64,000 bases of DNA from Comamonadaceae bacterium UBA2334 (GCA_002344885.1 DDUQ01000091.1:11898-75897), one strand, 5' to 3'. Counted from the first letter of the stretch, positions 29,938-40,490 are shown. The notes: a model not told the origin generated them from the letters alone. Numbers and translations: made by a program.

Positions 29938-32706
29938 TCACCCGTAGGGCCCCAGCACGTGTTCCCACACCCGCCGAATGGCCCCTGACTCGGTCTGCAC
30001 CAGCGCGGGGTCGACCTGGGTGGGTGACTCGTCCAGGCGGGCCGTGTGCTGGTACTGGCGCAGGCGACGGTAGGCATCTGCCGCTGCCAGCCCAGCCCCC
30101 TGCGGCAGCAAACCCGACTGCTCTGCGATTTGAAGCAGAGAAATGTTACCCAAATTGAGCTGAAGATCAGAATAAATTGAAGAATGCAACAGAATCAGAT
30201 ACTGCACAACGAACTCGGCATCGACCATGCCACCCTGGCTGTGCTTGACATCAAACTGGCCCGGCCTGACGGGGTGCGCCTGGCGGACCTTGTCGCGCAT
30301 GGCGCAAATCTCGCGCGCCAGATCGGCCGCAACGCGCGGCGCCGTGATCACATTGGCCCTGACGGCATTGAACTTGTCGGCCAGCGCAGGGGTGCCCATC
30401 ACGAAACGGGCGCGGGTGATGGCTTGGTGCTCCCAGGTCCAGGCGGCATTGCTGCCACGCCCCTCCTGGTAGCTGGCATACGCCTCGAAGCGGGTGACCA
30501 ACAAGCCCGAATTGCCGTTGGGGCGCAGGGCGGTGTCGATTTCATACAAATCGCCCTCGCCTGTGCGCACGGTCAGCCAGTTGATCATCTTGCGGATCAG
30601 CGCTGCGTAAATGTCTGACGCATCCGGGTAATCGTCTTCGTACACAAACACAATGTCCAGGTCGCTGCCGTATCCGAGCTCTTTGCCACCCAGCTTGCCG
30701 TAGCCAATGATGGCCACACCAGGTTCGCCCTGGTGCCGCTGTTTCAACCGTTGCCAGCACCAGCGCGCCGTGACGCGCAACACCGCATCGGCCAGCGCAC
30801 TCAGGTCGTCGGCCACCTGCTCGACGGTGAGCACACCTTCCACATCCCGCGCCAGGGTGCGGAACACTTCGGCATGGTGCGCCCGTCGCAGCAGGTTGAG
30901 CAGACTTTCCTCGTCATCCTCGTGGTTGAGCCGCAGGGCCTCCAGACGTGACTCGAGTTCGGCCTCGAACTGCTCGGGCTCGAACCGCTCCTGGAACAAC
31001 TGGCGGCTGGCCAACTCATCGATCACACCGGGGTGTGCGAGCAGATATTTGGCGGGCCAACGCGCCGCCCCGAGCAAGTGCAGCAAACGCTCGTGCACCG
31101 AAGGCCGCTCCTGCAGCAACGCCAGGTAACTCTCCCGGCGCAACAGTGGTTCCATCCAGTCAGCCATGCGCAGCGCTGCCGTCTCCGTCACACGCCCCTC
31201 GCCCAACCAGGCACCGGTGCGCTCAACCAGGCGGACCAGTCGCACCCGCGCATCGTCGCGCAACGCCAGCACCCGCGGGTGCTGGCTCCAATCGGACACA
31301 CGCTGGGCAAAAGCAGGCGGCAAGTCGTGCAGGACGGCCAGCAAGTCGCCGTCACCCGCGCCTTCCTTGCCCGGGCAACCCTTGCCACGGCACTCACCGG
31401 CGGGCTGCCCCAGCAAGATGTCGAACTCGTGCGCCACGGTCTCGCGGTGCCCGTCGAGCGCGTGCAGGAAGGGGCACACGCCTTCAAAGCCCATGGTCCG
31501 GGCGATCCACAGCAGGTCATCGTCACGGGTGGGCAACAGATGTGTCTGCTGGTCGTCCAGGTACTGGATGCGGTGCTCCACCTTGCGCAGGAACACGTAG
31601 GCGCGCGCCAAAGCATCGGCCGTCTCGGCCGGCATCAGGCCCGCTCGGCTCACCCGGGACAACGCATCCAGCGTGGGCCTGGTGCGCAGTTCCGGGAACT
31701 GGCCACCCCTGACCACCTGAAGCAACTGGACCGTGAATTCGATTTCACGGATGCCACCTCGGGACAGCTTCACATCGTTCGCCCGCTCCGGATGGCCTGC
31801 CGCCCGCTTGGCGGCGTGGTCCCGGATCTGACGGTGCAACACGCGCAACGACTCGAACACGTTGTAATCGAGGTAACGGCGGAACACGAACGGCATGACG
31901 ATGCTGCGCAAGGCCTGCACGTCCTTTTCTCCGACCGCGTGGTGCGGCGCCACCACCCTGCTCTTGAGCCATGCAAAACGCTCCCACTCCCGGCCCTGCA
32001 CCTGGAAATACTCTTCCAGCGCACCCAGGGAAACCGTGGGTGGCCCGGAATTGCCGTTGGGCCGCAAGGCCAGGTCAACCCTGAACACCAGTCCGTGCTC
32101 GGTGGTGTCTCCCACCAACTGGTAAATGTGCCGCACCACCTTGGCAAAGTACTCGTGGTTCGACACACGGTTACGGCCCATGGCGTTGCCGGCCGTCTCG
32201 CCGTCGTGGTCGTAGACATAGATCAGATCGATGTCACTGGACACATTCAACTCGCGGGCGCCAAGCTTGCCCATGCCGATGATCCACAGTTGGGCCTCGC
32301 GGGGCGGCTGGTCTGGCAAGAGCACCATGGGCGCGCCGTAGACCGCATCCAGCGTGGTGCGGGCATCAGCCAGGGCATGGTCCAGTGCGAACTCGGCCAA
32401 CTCGGTCACAGCCCGGGTCACCACATCCAGTCCAGCTCCCTGCTCGCAATCGAGCACCACCAGCCGCTCCATCACGAGCTGCCGCACCACCCGCAGCCCC
32501 GCGCCCAGCGTCATGCCCTGCGCGCGCAGGGTCGACAGCGCTGCCTGCATGGTGGCGTGAACCGGCGGCCCGTCGGGCAACACGGCCAAGGTGCTCTCGT
32601 AGCGCCGCCGCAGCCGCTGGCACAGTCGGGAATGCTCGGAAATCGGCTCGGCCAGACTCAGTTCGGCATGGTCTGGCTCGACGCAAGGCATGGGGTGATC
32701 GGACAT
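29938..32706 (-). CDS. glnE: Glutamate-ammonia-ligase adenylyltransferase/deadenylylase
   Basis: Bifunctional enzyme that adenylylates and deadenylylates glutamine synthetase in nitrogen control. It is 922 residues, family length. Two nucleotidyltransferase domains are visible: the N-terminal one with GMGKLGARELNVSSDIDLIY (~145-165) and the C-terminal one with GYGKLGGKELGYGSDLDIVF (~670-690), each carrying the G-S/V-S-D-x-D metal motif. The C-terminal part has the typical DVKHSQGGMVDAEFVVQY. Divergent from yhdP across 92 bp. Confidence 0.96.
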   Translation of the reverse strand: MSDHPMPCVEPDHAELSLAEPISEHSRLCQRLRRRYESTLAVLPDGPPVHATMQAALSTLRAQGMTLGAGLRVVRQLVMERLVVLDCEQGAGLDVVTRAVTELAEFALDHALADARTTLDAVYGAPMVLLPDQPPREAQLWIIGMGKLGARELNVSSDIDLIYVYDHDGETAGNAMGRNRVSNHEYFAKVVRHIYQLVGDTTEHGLVFRVDLALRPNGNSGPPTVSLGALEEYFQVQGREWERFAWLKSRVVAPHHAVGEKDVQALRSIVMPFVFRRYLDYNVFESLRVLHRQIRDHAAKRAAGHPERANDVKLSRGGIREIEFTVQLLQVVRGGQFPELRTRPTLDALSRVSRAGLMPAETADALARAYVFLRKVEHRIQYLDDQQTHLLPTRDDDLLWIARTMGFEGVCPFLHALDGHRETVAHEFDILLGQPAGECRGKGCPGKEGAGDGDLLAVLHDLPPAFAQRVSDWSQHPRVLALRDDARVRLVRLVERTGAWLGEGRVTETAALRMADWMEPLLRRESYLALLQERPSVHERLLHLLGAARWPAKYLLAHPGVIDELASRQLFQERFEPEQFEAELESRLEALRLNHEDDEESLLNLLRRAHHAEVFRTLARDVEGVLTVEQVADDLSALADAVLRVTARWCWQRLKQRHQGEPGVAIIGYGKLGGKELGYGSDLDIVFVYEDDYPDASDIYAALIRKMINWLTVRTGEGDLYEIDTALRPNGNSGLLVTRFEAYASYQEGRGSNAAWTWEHQAITRARFVMGTPALADKFNAVRANVITAPRVAADLAREICAMRDKVRQAHPVRPGQFDVKHSQGGMVDAEFVVQYLILLHSSIYSDLQLNLGNISLLQIAEQSGLLPQGAGLAAADAYRRLRQYQHTARLDESPTQVDPALVQTESGAIRRVWEHVLGPYG

Positions 32707-32798
32707 GTTCAGTCAGACGGAAATGTGTATCAAGAGGTGAGCCCAAGCAGGCTTGGCCCGCACGCGCCCATCGCCGCGCCGTCATAATTTGGCGGTTG

Positions 32799-35700
32799 AT
32801 GGATCAGATGTACCGCCTCCCCTCCCGGCCCCTTGTATGGGCTGCCCGCTGCCTTCGGTTGTTGCTCTGGCTGGTGGTGTCGGGCTGGGTGTTGTTTGTC
32901 GCAACGCTTGCTGTGGTTCACGGTTTCATTGTGCCCCGAATCGGCGACTGGCGACCGGACCTCGAGAACCTGGCCTCTCGCGCTGTCGGGATTCCCGTGC
33001 GCATCGGTGCCATCCAGGCGGAATCATCCGGCTGGATCCCGACGTTCGAGTTCTCTGGGGTCCGTCTGCTCGACGGCTCCGGGCGCGACGCCCTGGTGCT
33101 CAACCGCGTGCTGACATCTGTGTCCGTTGCTTCCCTGTGGCGACTGGGTTTCGACCAGATCCACATCGATCAGCCCACGCTGGATGTCCGCCGCCGGGCT
33201 GACGGGGTGTTCGAAGTGGCTGGCTTTGCCCTGTCTGGTGGGGAGGCTGCAACCGATGAACCCTCGGCGCTGCTCGACTGGTTTTTTGCGCAATCCGAGT
33301 TCGCCATCCGCTCGGGCACGGTCCGGTGGACCGACGACCTCAGGCAGCAACCCGCCGTCACGCTGGAGCAGGTGGATCTGGTCGTCCGCAATCCAGGGCG
33401 CCAACACCTGCTGCGGCTCGATGCCACACCCGCAGGCGGGTTGGCCGGGCGCATCAACCTGCAGGGGGTTTTCCGGTCTCCCTTGCTGACGCTGCACCCC
33501 GGCCGCCTGTCGGACTGGCGGGGAACCGCCTTCGTCGACATGCCAGCGGTGGACTTGGCCCGCATGGCCAGCCCCACGCAGCTGTCCGATCAGATCGGAC
33601 TGCACGTTTCGCAAGGGCGCGGCGCATTGCGTGTGTGGGCCGATGTGGACAAAGGCCGTTTGACCCACAGCACGGCAGACCTGGCGCTGACCGACGTGAA
33701 CGCCCGGTTCAGCCGGGCTGCGCATGCCTTGCAGCTGAAGCATTTTGCGGGCAGGTTGATGCTGACACACCAACCCGAGGGCTGGGCCATCGAAACCGAC
33801 CGCATCGACCTCGAAACCGACCATGGCACGCGTTGGACCAACGGTCAGTTGCGTGCCCTTTACCAGCCCGCCGCGGCACCATCCCAGGCCCCCGGCGAAC
33901 TCGACATCAGCCGCTTTGACCTGGCTGCGGTGCAGGAACTGGCCAGCGCCCTGCCATTGCCCACCGACCTGCGCCATTGGGTGGACGAACTGCAACCCAC
34001 CGGCGAGATCGAAAAACTGAGCCTGAAGTGGACCGGCAACGACGAGACCTGGTCGAGCTACTCGGCCAAGGGCCAGGCACGCGACCTGTCGCTGCGCGCG
34101 GCCAACCTGCCCACCGCCCCTGCCGACACACCCACCACACCGGGGCGGCCCGGCTTCTCGGGCGCGCACGCAACTTTCGAGCTGAACCAGCACGGTGGCA
34201 AAGCCACGCTGGGCATGCGCCAGGGCAATCTGGTGTTTCCGGGTGTGTTCGAAGACCCGCTGATTCCACTCGACTCGGCCCAGGCCGACGTGAACTGGAC
34301 ACTCAAGAACGGAGACATCCACGTCCAGTTCAGCAACGCGCGCTTCAGCAATGCGGACTTGCAGGGACAGGCAACCGGCAGCTGGCGCACCGCCCCCCCC
34401 GAGACGAGTGGCTCGGGCACCCGCTTCCCCGGCATCCTGAAGCTGGACGGCACCCTGTCACGGGGCAAAGGCGCGCGCGTGCACCGGTACCTGCCCCTGG
34501 TGATCGCGGCCGATGCCCGACACTATGTGCGCGATGCCATTCTGGCGGGCGACGCCCGTGACGTGCGCTTCAAGGTCCACGGTGACCTGTGGCACATGCC
34601 TTTCGACAAATCGCCCGAAGGAGACTTCCGCATCGTTGCCAAGGTGAGCAAGGTGGACTACGCATTCGTCCCACCCGCCTACGCCGAAGCCACGGCGCTG
34701 AAGTGGCCCGCGCTCAGGCAACTGGAGGGTGAACTGGTGTTCGACAAGGCCAGCATGTCGCTCAAGGTCTCCAAGGGACTGGTCGCCGATGCACCGGGCC
34801 TGAGGGTAGGCCGGACTTCGGCACGCATCGCCGACCTGTCGCACAACGCGGTGGTCGAGGTCGATGCCCAGATAGACGGCCCCCTGCAGGACGCCCTGTC
34901 TGTGGTGCGCCGCAGCCCGCTGGCCGACATGACGGCCCACGCACTGGCACAGGCACGCGGCAGCGGTACGGCCGCCATCCAGTTCGGCCTCGCGATACCG
35001 CTTCAGCGCATGGCCCACACCACCGTCAAAGGAAGCGTGACCTTGCCGGGCAACGATGTCCAGATTGCGCCCGACACCCCAGTGCTGGGCCGCACACGCG
35101 GCACGGTCGAATTCACCGACAAGGGTTTTCAGGTGCCTGCAGCCACAGCCCGGCTGGTCGGCGGGGAGTTGCAGTTTGCCGGTGGCATGCGCGCAGCCGA
35201 CACCCCTGTGCGTTTCAGAGGCCAGGGCACGGCCACCGCAGAAGGCTTGAAACAGGCCGCGTTCCTGGGTCTGGGCGCCCAACTGGCCGCCCATGCCCGT
35301 GGCTCGACCGCCTACACGGCTCAACTGACCTTGGGCGCTGCAGGGCCTGACATCCAGGTAGAGAGCAACCTGCAGGGCTTGCAATTCAACCTGCCCGCCC
35401 CCCTTGACAAAGCCACGGGTGCAACCTGGCCGATGCGGTACCAGAGCCGTCCGCTGCCCGCAAAACCCAACACCCCGGCAGCGGCAACACTGGAGGGAAC
35501 GACGCTTGAACTGGCCGATGGACAGTCGCCGCTGCTGAGGGCTGCGCTGGTGCGTGACGTGACGACCCTGCCCACCCGCACCCTGGCCGGCAGCATCGCC
35601 ATCGGCGACCGTGCACGCACGGCATCGGCAGCGCCCGCGTCGGGCATTCAGCTCGCGGTCGACCTGCCCCACTTCGACGCCGATGCCTGGGAAGACCTGC

Positions 35701-36998
35701 TGACCAGCCCGCCCCCACAGTCGGCAGACCCAACCGACCTGGCCGCCACGCTGGCAACCGCATTGCCCAACCAGGTCAACCTCCACACACCCCGCTTGAC
35801 GGCTGGCGGACGCGACTGGCGCGATGTCAGGCTGCAGACCACACGACAGGGGACGAATTGGCGTGGTCAGGTACAGGCGCGTGAACTGGCCGGGCAGTTC
35901 AGCTACCGGCCGGGCGCAGAAGGCAAAGGGGCATACCTCCAAGCCAAGCTGGGACATGTCAAATGGCAAACCACGTCACCCGCTGCCCCCACGTCAACCG
36001 CCCTGGCGGCCGGCACACCCTTGCCGGCACCTGCCAAACCGCTGCCAACCATGCCCGCGCTCGACATTGAAGTGGGTGCGCTCGAGCTGGATGGCCGCCA
36101 GCTGGGCACGCTGAACCTGCAAGCCACCCACAGCGCCCATGCCCAGGGCGGCGCGGACTGGCACCTGAACCAGTTGACACTCAAAGTCCCTGAAGCGCAG
36201 CTGGTCGGGTCGGGAGATTGGGCATCGGCCAGCACCAGCCCCAGCGGGGGCACACCCGGCACCCGCCACACCGGCCTGCAGTTCACGCTTGACGTCAACG
36301 ACACGGGGGCCCTGCTGGCACGCTTCGGCATGCCCGATGTGTTCCGGGGCGGCAAAGGGCAGATGAAAGGCCAGCTGAACTGGCAAGGGCCGCCTTACGC
36401 GCTCCACACACCCAGCCTGTCGGGGCAGCTCAACCTGAACCTGGCTGCAGGCCAATTCCTGCGGGCCGATCCCGGCATTGCCAAATTGCTGGGTGTGCTC
36501 AGCCTGCAGTCTCTGCCGAGGCGGCTGACGCTGGACTTCAGCGATGTATTCACGCAAGGTTTTGCATTCGATTTTGTGCGCGGCGATGCCGTTGTCAGCA
36601 AAGGCGTGGCCACCACCAACAACTTGCAGATGAAAGGCCCCACCGCTGCCGTGCTGCTGGAAGGCACGGCAGACATCGGCACCGAGACGCAGGACATCCG
36701 GGCACTGGTCATTCCCGAGCTGAATGCAGGCACCGCATCGCTGATCGCGACTGTCGTCAACCCGGCTGTCGGGCTGGGCACGTTTCTGGCGCAGGCCTTT
36801 CTGCGCCAGCCACTAATCAAGGCCTCCACGCAGACCTTTCACATCCACGGGTCGTGGTCAGATCCGCAGGTAGACCGGGTCCGAACGGCGTCGGACGAAA
36901 CTCCGCTGCCGATCGCCCGCACACCTGAATCGTCTGCCACGCCCCTGCCGTCCGCCAGCCCCTCCAGCCCATCCGTCAGCCCCGAGAAACAGCCATGA
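32799..36998 (+). CDS. yhdP: YhdP family AsmA-like protein
   Basis: Large inner-membrane-anchored periplasmic protein, 1399 residues. One N-terminal helix (LVWAARCLRLLLWLVVSGW) is followed by a DUF3971-type region and a C-terminal AsmA-like region ending VDRVRTASDETPLP. The end NPAVGLGTFLAQAFLRQPL is highly characteristic of the family. YhdP belongs with TamB and YdbH as a bridge that carries phospholipids toward the outer membrane. ATG 32799 (MDQMYRLPSRPLVW) is chosen; ATG 32808 is close. CATAAT just upstream may be its -10. The stop overlaps the nitrilase start by 4 bp. Confidence 0.93.
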   Translation: MDQMYRLPSRPLVWAARCLRLLLWLVVSGWVLFVATLAVVHGFIVPRIGDWRPDLENLASRAVGIPVRIGAIQAESSGWIPTFEFSGVRLLDGSGRDALVLNRVLTSVSVASLWRLGFDQIHIDQPTLDVRRRADGVFEVAGFALSGGEAATDEPSALLDWFFAQSEFAIRSGTVRWTDDLRQQPAVTLEQVDLVVRNPGRQHLLRLDATPAGGLAGRINLQGVFRSPLLTLHPGRLSDWRGTAFVDMPAVDLARMASPTQLSDQIGLHVSQGRGALRVWADVDKGRLTHSTADLALTDVNARFSRAAHALQLKHFAGRLMLTHQPEGWAIETDRIDLETDHGTRWTNGQLRALYQPAAAPSQAPGELDISRFDLAAVQELASALPLPTDLRHWVDELQPTGEIEKLSLKWTGNDETWSSYSAKGQARDLSLRAANLPTAPADTPTTPGRPGFSGAHATFELNQHGGKATLGMRQGNLVFPGVFEDPLIPLDSAQADVNWTLKNGDIHVQFSNARFSNADLQGQATGSWRTAPPETSGSGTRFPGILKLDGTLSRGKGARVHRYLPLVIAADARHYVRDAILAGDARDVRFKVHGDLWHMPFDKSPEGDFRIVAKVSKVDYAFVPPAYAEATALKWPALRQLEGELVFDKASMSLKVSKGLVADAPGLRVGRTSARIADLSHNAVVEVDAQIDGPLQDALSVVRRSPLADMTAHALAQARGSGTAAIQFGLAIPLQRMAHTTVKGSVTLPGNDVQIAPDTPVLGRTRGTVEFTDKGFQVPAATARLVGGELQFAGGMRAADTPVRFRGQGTATAEGLKQAAFLGLGAQLAAHARGSTAYTAQLTLGAAGPDIQVESNLQGLQFNLPAPLDKATGATWPMRYQSRPLPAKPNTPAAATLEGTTLELADGQSPLLRAALVRDVTTLPTRTLAGSIAIGDRARTASAAPASGIQLAVDLPHFDADAWEDLLTSPPPQSADPTDLAATLATALPNQVNLHTPRLTAGGRDWRDVRLQTTRQGTNWRGQVQARELAGQFSYRPGAEGKGAYLQAKLGHVKWQTTSPAAPTSTALAAGTPLPAPAKPLPTMPALDIEVGALELDGRQLGTLNLQATHSAHAQGGADWHLNQLTLKVPEAQLVGSGDWASASTSPSGGTPGTRHTGLQFTLDVNDTGALLARFGMPDVFRGGKGQMKGQLNWQGPPYALHTPSLSGQLNLNLAAGQFLRADPGIAKLLGVLSLQSLPRRLTLDFSDVFTQGFAFDFVRGDAVVSKGVATTNNLQMKGPTAAVLLEGTADIGTETQDIRALVIPELNAGTASLIATVVNPAVGLGTFLAQAFLRQPLIKASTQTFHIHGSWSDPQVDRVRTASDETPLPIARTPESSATPLPSASPSSPSVSPEKQP

Positions 36999-37801
36999 AA
37001 ATCGCCGCCATCCAGATGGTGTCAGGCACCGATGTGCCTGCCAACCTCGCCACCGCCCGCCGTCTGCTGCAAACCGCAGCGCAACAGGGGGCCGAGCTGG
37101 CAGTACTGCCCGAATACTTCTGCCTGATGGGGCAACGGGACACCGACAAACTGAAATGGGCCGAAACGCCGGGCAGCGGCCCGATCCAGTCGATGCTGCA
37201 AGCCGCCGCGCGCGACTTCGGGTTGTGGGTGGTGGGAGGCACTTTGCCGATGGCCACCTCAACCCCCAACCGTGTGACCAACACCGTTCTGGTTCACGAC
37301 CCTTCAGGCCAGTGTGTGGCCCGGTACGACAAGATTCACCTTTTCCGCTTTGACAACGGCACCGAGCGTTACGACGAGGCTGCCGTGCTGCAAGCCGGCC
37401 AGACACCCGTCTCGTTTGTCTGCACGGATCGGGATGGCGGCAGCTGGACGGTGGGCCTGAGTGTTTGCTACGACCTGCGCTTCCCCGAGCTCTACCGTCA
37501 ACTCGCGGCCGACCTGATTCTGGTGCCCGCCGCATTCACCCACACCACCGGTCAGGCCCACTGGGAGGTGCTGCTGCGGGCACGTGCCATCGAAAACCAG
37601 GCCTACCTGCTGGCCAGTGCGCAGGGTGGCGAACACGCCAACGGCCGACGCACCTGGGGACAGAGCCTGGTCATCGACCCGTGGGGCCAGACCTTGAACG
37701 AACTCGCCACCGGGGAAGGCGTGGTACTGGCAGAGGTCGATGCCGCCACCCTGCAGCGCGTGCGGACCAACCTGCCTGCCTTGCAGCACCGGGTGTTCTG
37801 A
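36995..37801 (+). CDS. Carbon-nitrogen hydrolase (nitrilase superfamily, Nit-type)
   Basis: 268-residue amidase of the nitrilase superfamily. The Glu-Lys-Cys triad is visible: Glu in LAVLPEYFCL (~42), Lys in ARYDKIHLFRFD (~113) and Cys in LSVCYDLRFPELYR (~154). Length and motifs fit the Nit1/Nit2 branch, which repairs deaminated glutathione or hydrolyses omega-amidates. It overlaps yhdP by 4 bp (ATGA). The yhdP-nitrilase pair is common in proteobacteria, often with tldD next; here a sensor kinase follows instead. Confidence 0.92.
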   Translation: MKIAAIQMVSGTDVPANLATARRLLQTAAQQGAELAVLPEYFCLMGQRDTDKLKWAETPGSGPIQSMLQAAARDFGLWVVGGTLPMATSTPNRVTNTVLVHDPSGQCVARYDKIHLFRFDNGTERYDEAAVLQAGQTPVSFVCTDRDGGSWTVGLSVCYDLRFPELYRQLAADLILVPAAFTHTTGQAHWEVLLRARAIENQAYLLASAQGGEHANGRRTWGQSLVIDPWGQTLNELATGEGVVLAEVDAATLQRVRTNLPALQHRVF

Positions 37802-37817
37802 CGCGCCGCTGCCCGCC

Positions 37818-39851
37818 GTGGAGCCCGTCACAGCCCCCCGTCAGCCCAACCAGCTCCGGCGCTGGCTGTTGTGGGCCGCACTGGTGGCAGTGGTCTGCGC
37901 GTTGGTGGGTACGGCCATGGTGCTGGCGCGCCGCTTTCAGGAAAACCGCGTACAGGCACAACTCGACGAGGAAACGACCGCACTGGTCAGCGACATCCGC
38001 GCCGGGCTGTACCGCAACATCCAGACCCTGCAAAGCCTGCCCAACCCCCTTGCACAGCCTGACGTTTGGGACAGCACCGCTGCCGACATGCTGTTGCAGC
38101 GGCGCGAAATGGTCTCCCTCGCCTGGCACAACCTGGCTTTCGCACCCAAGATCGAACGCGTGAGCCCCTACATGGTCGGCAGCGGCCACATCCGCTCGGC
38201 AGCTGACCGCCTGCCCGACATTGCCCTGGCGTGCACCAGCGCACGCCGCCTCAGCGGTGCCGTGTATGCGCCCAGCCATTTCAGGCATTTCGGGGATGGG
38301 CAAGGCATGGAGCTGATGGAAATGTGCCTGCCCTCCCTGTATCAGGGCAATCTGGTGGGCTACCTGGTCGTCACCTATGCCTTGCCGGGGATGCTGACTG
38401 AACTGACCGACCGCATGGCAGTGCGTGGCAGAGGTGTGTCGCTCACCGAGCTGGACGGCACTCGTCTGGCCATTTCATCCTCGCGTCCGGGTGGGCAGAC
38501 ATTCGTGACCGAACAGGTGCTCGAACTGCCCGGCCACGCGATGAAGCTGCGGCTGGACAGCCCACGCGACAGGCTGGACATCAGCCAGTGGGGCGCCACC
38601 GCGCTGGTGGCGGGCATGTCGGCATTGCTGCTGGTGCTGATGATCATGCTGGGGCGCGACATGCGCAGGCGCCAGCGGGCCGAATGGGCGTTGGCCGAGG
38701 CCCTGGCCTTTCGCAAGGCCATGGAAGATTCACTGGTCACGGGGTTGCGTGCGCGTGACCTGGCCGGGCGCATCACCTACGTCAACCCGGCTTTCTGCCA
38801 GATGGTGGGGCTGCGGGCAGCCGACCTGCTGGGCTCTGGCCCACCCGCCCCTTACTGGCCACCTGACTTGGCCGACGAATACCAGCGCAGACAAGCCATC
38901 CGCCTGGCCGGGCAGTTGCTGCCCAAAGAAGGCTTCGAATCGGTGTTCCGGCGACCAGATGGCACCTGCTTTCCGGTCCTGATCATCGAAGCCCCCCTGA
39001 TCGATGCCGACGGCACCCAGACCGGCTGGATGAGCGCCATACTGGACCTGACCGAGCAACACCGCATCGAAGCCGTGTCACGCGCCAGCCAGGATCGACT
39101 GCAAGCCACCGCCCGCCTGGCGAGCGTGGGCGAAATGGCATCCCTCCTCAGCCACGAGCTGAACCAGCCGCTTTCAGCCATCTCCAGCTACGCGACGGGT
39201 GCCATGAACCTGCTCACACACGCGCACGACACCGATCAGGCCACACAACTGGCCGATGTGGCAGGTGCCATGACACACATCCGGGCGCAGGCTGACCGCG
39301 CGGCTCGCGTCATCCGAAGTGTGGGCGACTTCGTCCGCCGCAAGCAACAGCCTGGCGAGCTGGCCAGGGAGCAGGTGTCGGCACCACAGCTGTTCCAGGC
39401 CATCCTGCCCTTGCTGACGCTGCAGGCCAGCCGGGAACACATCCACATCGAACTCGACACCCCGCCGGACTGCCCTGACACCCTGTGTGACCGGACGATG
39501 GTCGAACAGGTGCTGCTCAACCTCGCGCGCAACGGCATGCAAGCCATGGCCGATGGCCACCCGGCAGCAACATCGGGGCTTCGCACGCTCACCCTGTCAG
39601 CCCACCTGCAGACCACGCCGGAAGGCAAAAAACAGGTGGCATTTGCCGTGACCGACCACGGTGCCGGGTTGCCTGACGAGGTGGTCGCCAACCTGTTTAC
39701 CCCGTTTTTCACCACCAAGGCGGAAGGCATGGGGCTGGGGCTGAGCCTGTGCCGGACCGTGATCGAACAACACGGGGGCACCCTCACGCACACGCCCGCA
39801 CAACCCTTTGGCACCACGTTCCGCTTCACATTGCCCGCTGCACACCCATAA
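37818..39851 (+). CDS. Two-component sensor histidine kinase (DctS/FixL-like, PAS-containing)
   Basis: 677-residue membrane kinase from GTG 37818, 16 bp after the nitrilase. TM1 lies at ~15-40 (LLWAALVAVVCALVGTAMVL), a ~210-residue periplasmic sensor follows, and TM2 is at ~258-280. A PAS domain covers ~305-415 (ITYVNPAFCQMVGL). HisKA has the phospho-His in SHELNQPLSAISSY (~446). HATPase has N-box NLARNGMQAM, G1 DHGAGLPDEV and the FTPFFTTKAEGMGLGLSL lid. This is the DctS family that senses C4-dicarboxylates or similar ligands, but no TRAP or Dct transporter is adjacent. It is paired with the regulator 9 bp downstream. Confidence 0.91.
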   Translation: MEPVTAPRQPNQLRRWLLWAALVAVVCALVGTAMVLARRFQENRVQAQLDEETTALVSDIRAGLYRNIQTLQSLPNPLAQPDVWDSTAADMLLQRREMVSLAWHNLAFAPKIERVSPYMVGSGHIRSAADRLPDIALACTSARRLSGAVYAPSHFRHFGDGQGMELMEMCLPSLYQGNLVGYLVVTYALPGMLTELTDRMAVRGRGVSLTELDGTRLAISSSRPGGQTFVTEQVLELPGHAMKLRLDSPRDRLDISQWGATALVAGMSALLLVLMIMLGRDMRRRQRAEWALAEALAFRKAMEDSLVTGLRARDLAGRITYVNPAFCQMVGLRAADLLGSGPPAPYWPPDLADEYQRRQAIRLAGQLLPKEGFESVFRRPDGTCFPVLIIEAPLIDADGTQTGWMSAILDLTEQHRIEAVSRASQDRLQATARLASVGEMASLLSHELNQPLSAISSYATGAMNLLTHAHDTDQATQLADVAGAMTHIRAQADRAARVIRSVGDFVRRKQQPGELAREQVSAPQLFQAILPLLTLQASREHIHIELDTPPDCPDTLCDRTMVEQVLLNLARNGMQAMADGHPAATSGLRTLTLSAHLQTTPEGKKQVAFAVTDHGAGLPDEVVANLFTPFFTTKAEGMGLGLSLCRTVIEQHGGTLTHTPAQPFGTTFRFTLPAAHP

Positions 39852-39860
39852 TGCGCTGCC

Positions 39861-40490
39861 ATGCCCATCCATCCCGCCCATCACAAGGTCTACATCGTCG
39901 ACGACGATGCCAGCGTGCGCGATGCGCTGTCATGGCTGCTGCGAACCCGGCGCCTGCTGTCCGAGCCCTATGGCAGCGCGGAGGCCTTCATGCAGGAGCG
40001 TTGCTGGCACACGCCGCCTCAGGAGCCCTGCTGCCTGCTGCTGGATGTGCGGATGCCGGGCATGAGTGGCCTGGCGCTTTTCGAGCGGCTGCTGGCATTG
40101 CCCTGGGCAGCCACCATCCCCGTGCTGTTTCTGTCCGGACACGCCGACGTGGCCACTGCGGTCGATGCGGTCAAGCGCGGTGCCTTCGATTTCTGTGAAA
40201 AGCCCTTTTCTGACAATGCTTTGGTCGACAAGGTCGAACAAGCCCTGCTGTTGTCTGCCGACCACGTGTCGCGCCTGGCCAGCCAGCATGAGACCGCTGG
40301 TTTGCTGGCCCAACTGACCGAGCGCGAGCGCGATGTGATGCAGCGCGTGATTGCTGGCCTGCCCAACAAACTGGTGGCCGACGAATTGGACATCAGCGTT
40401 CGCACGGTCGAAGTCCACCGTGCCCGCATCTTCGAAAAAATGGGCGTCAAATCAGCGGTCGAGCTGGCCAACAAGGTCAGAAAACAATAG
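39861..40490 (+). CDS. FixJ/DctR-type response regulator
   Basis: 209-residue transcription factor. The receiver domain has the acidic pocket VDDDASVRDAL (14-16), phospho-acceptor Asp62 in LLDVRMPG, and Lys in EKPFSDN (~113). The LuxR-type helix-turn-helix (~145-205) has LTERERDVMQRVIAG and ELDISVRTVEVHRARIFEKM. It is the evident partner of the upstream kinase. Its TAG stop lies inside dispersed-repeat copy D (AACAATAG), so the final bases of the gene come from that element. Confidence 0.93.
   Translation: MPIHPAHHKVYIVDDDASVRDALSWLLRTRRLLSEPYGSAEAFMQERCWHTPPQEPCCLLLDVRMPGMSGLALFERLLALPWAATIPVLFLSGHADVATAVDAVKRGAFDFCEKPFSDNALVDKVEQALLLSADHVSRLASQHETAGLLAQLTERERDVMQRVIAGLPNKLVADELDISVRTVEVHRARIFEKMGVKSAVELANKVRKQ

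Noticed and set aside
32385..32798. Extension of yhdP upstream to 32385
   Set aside because: This stretch is antisense to glnE and gives an Arg/Pro/Ala-rich sequence; the family start is MDQMYRLPS at 32799.
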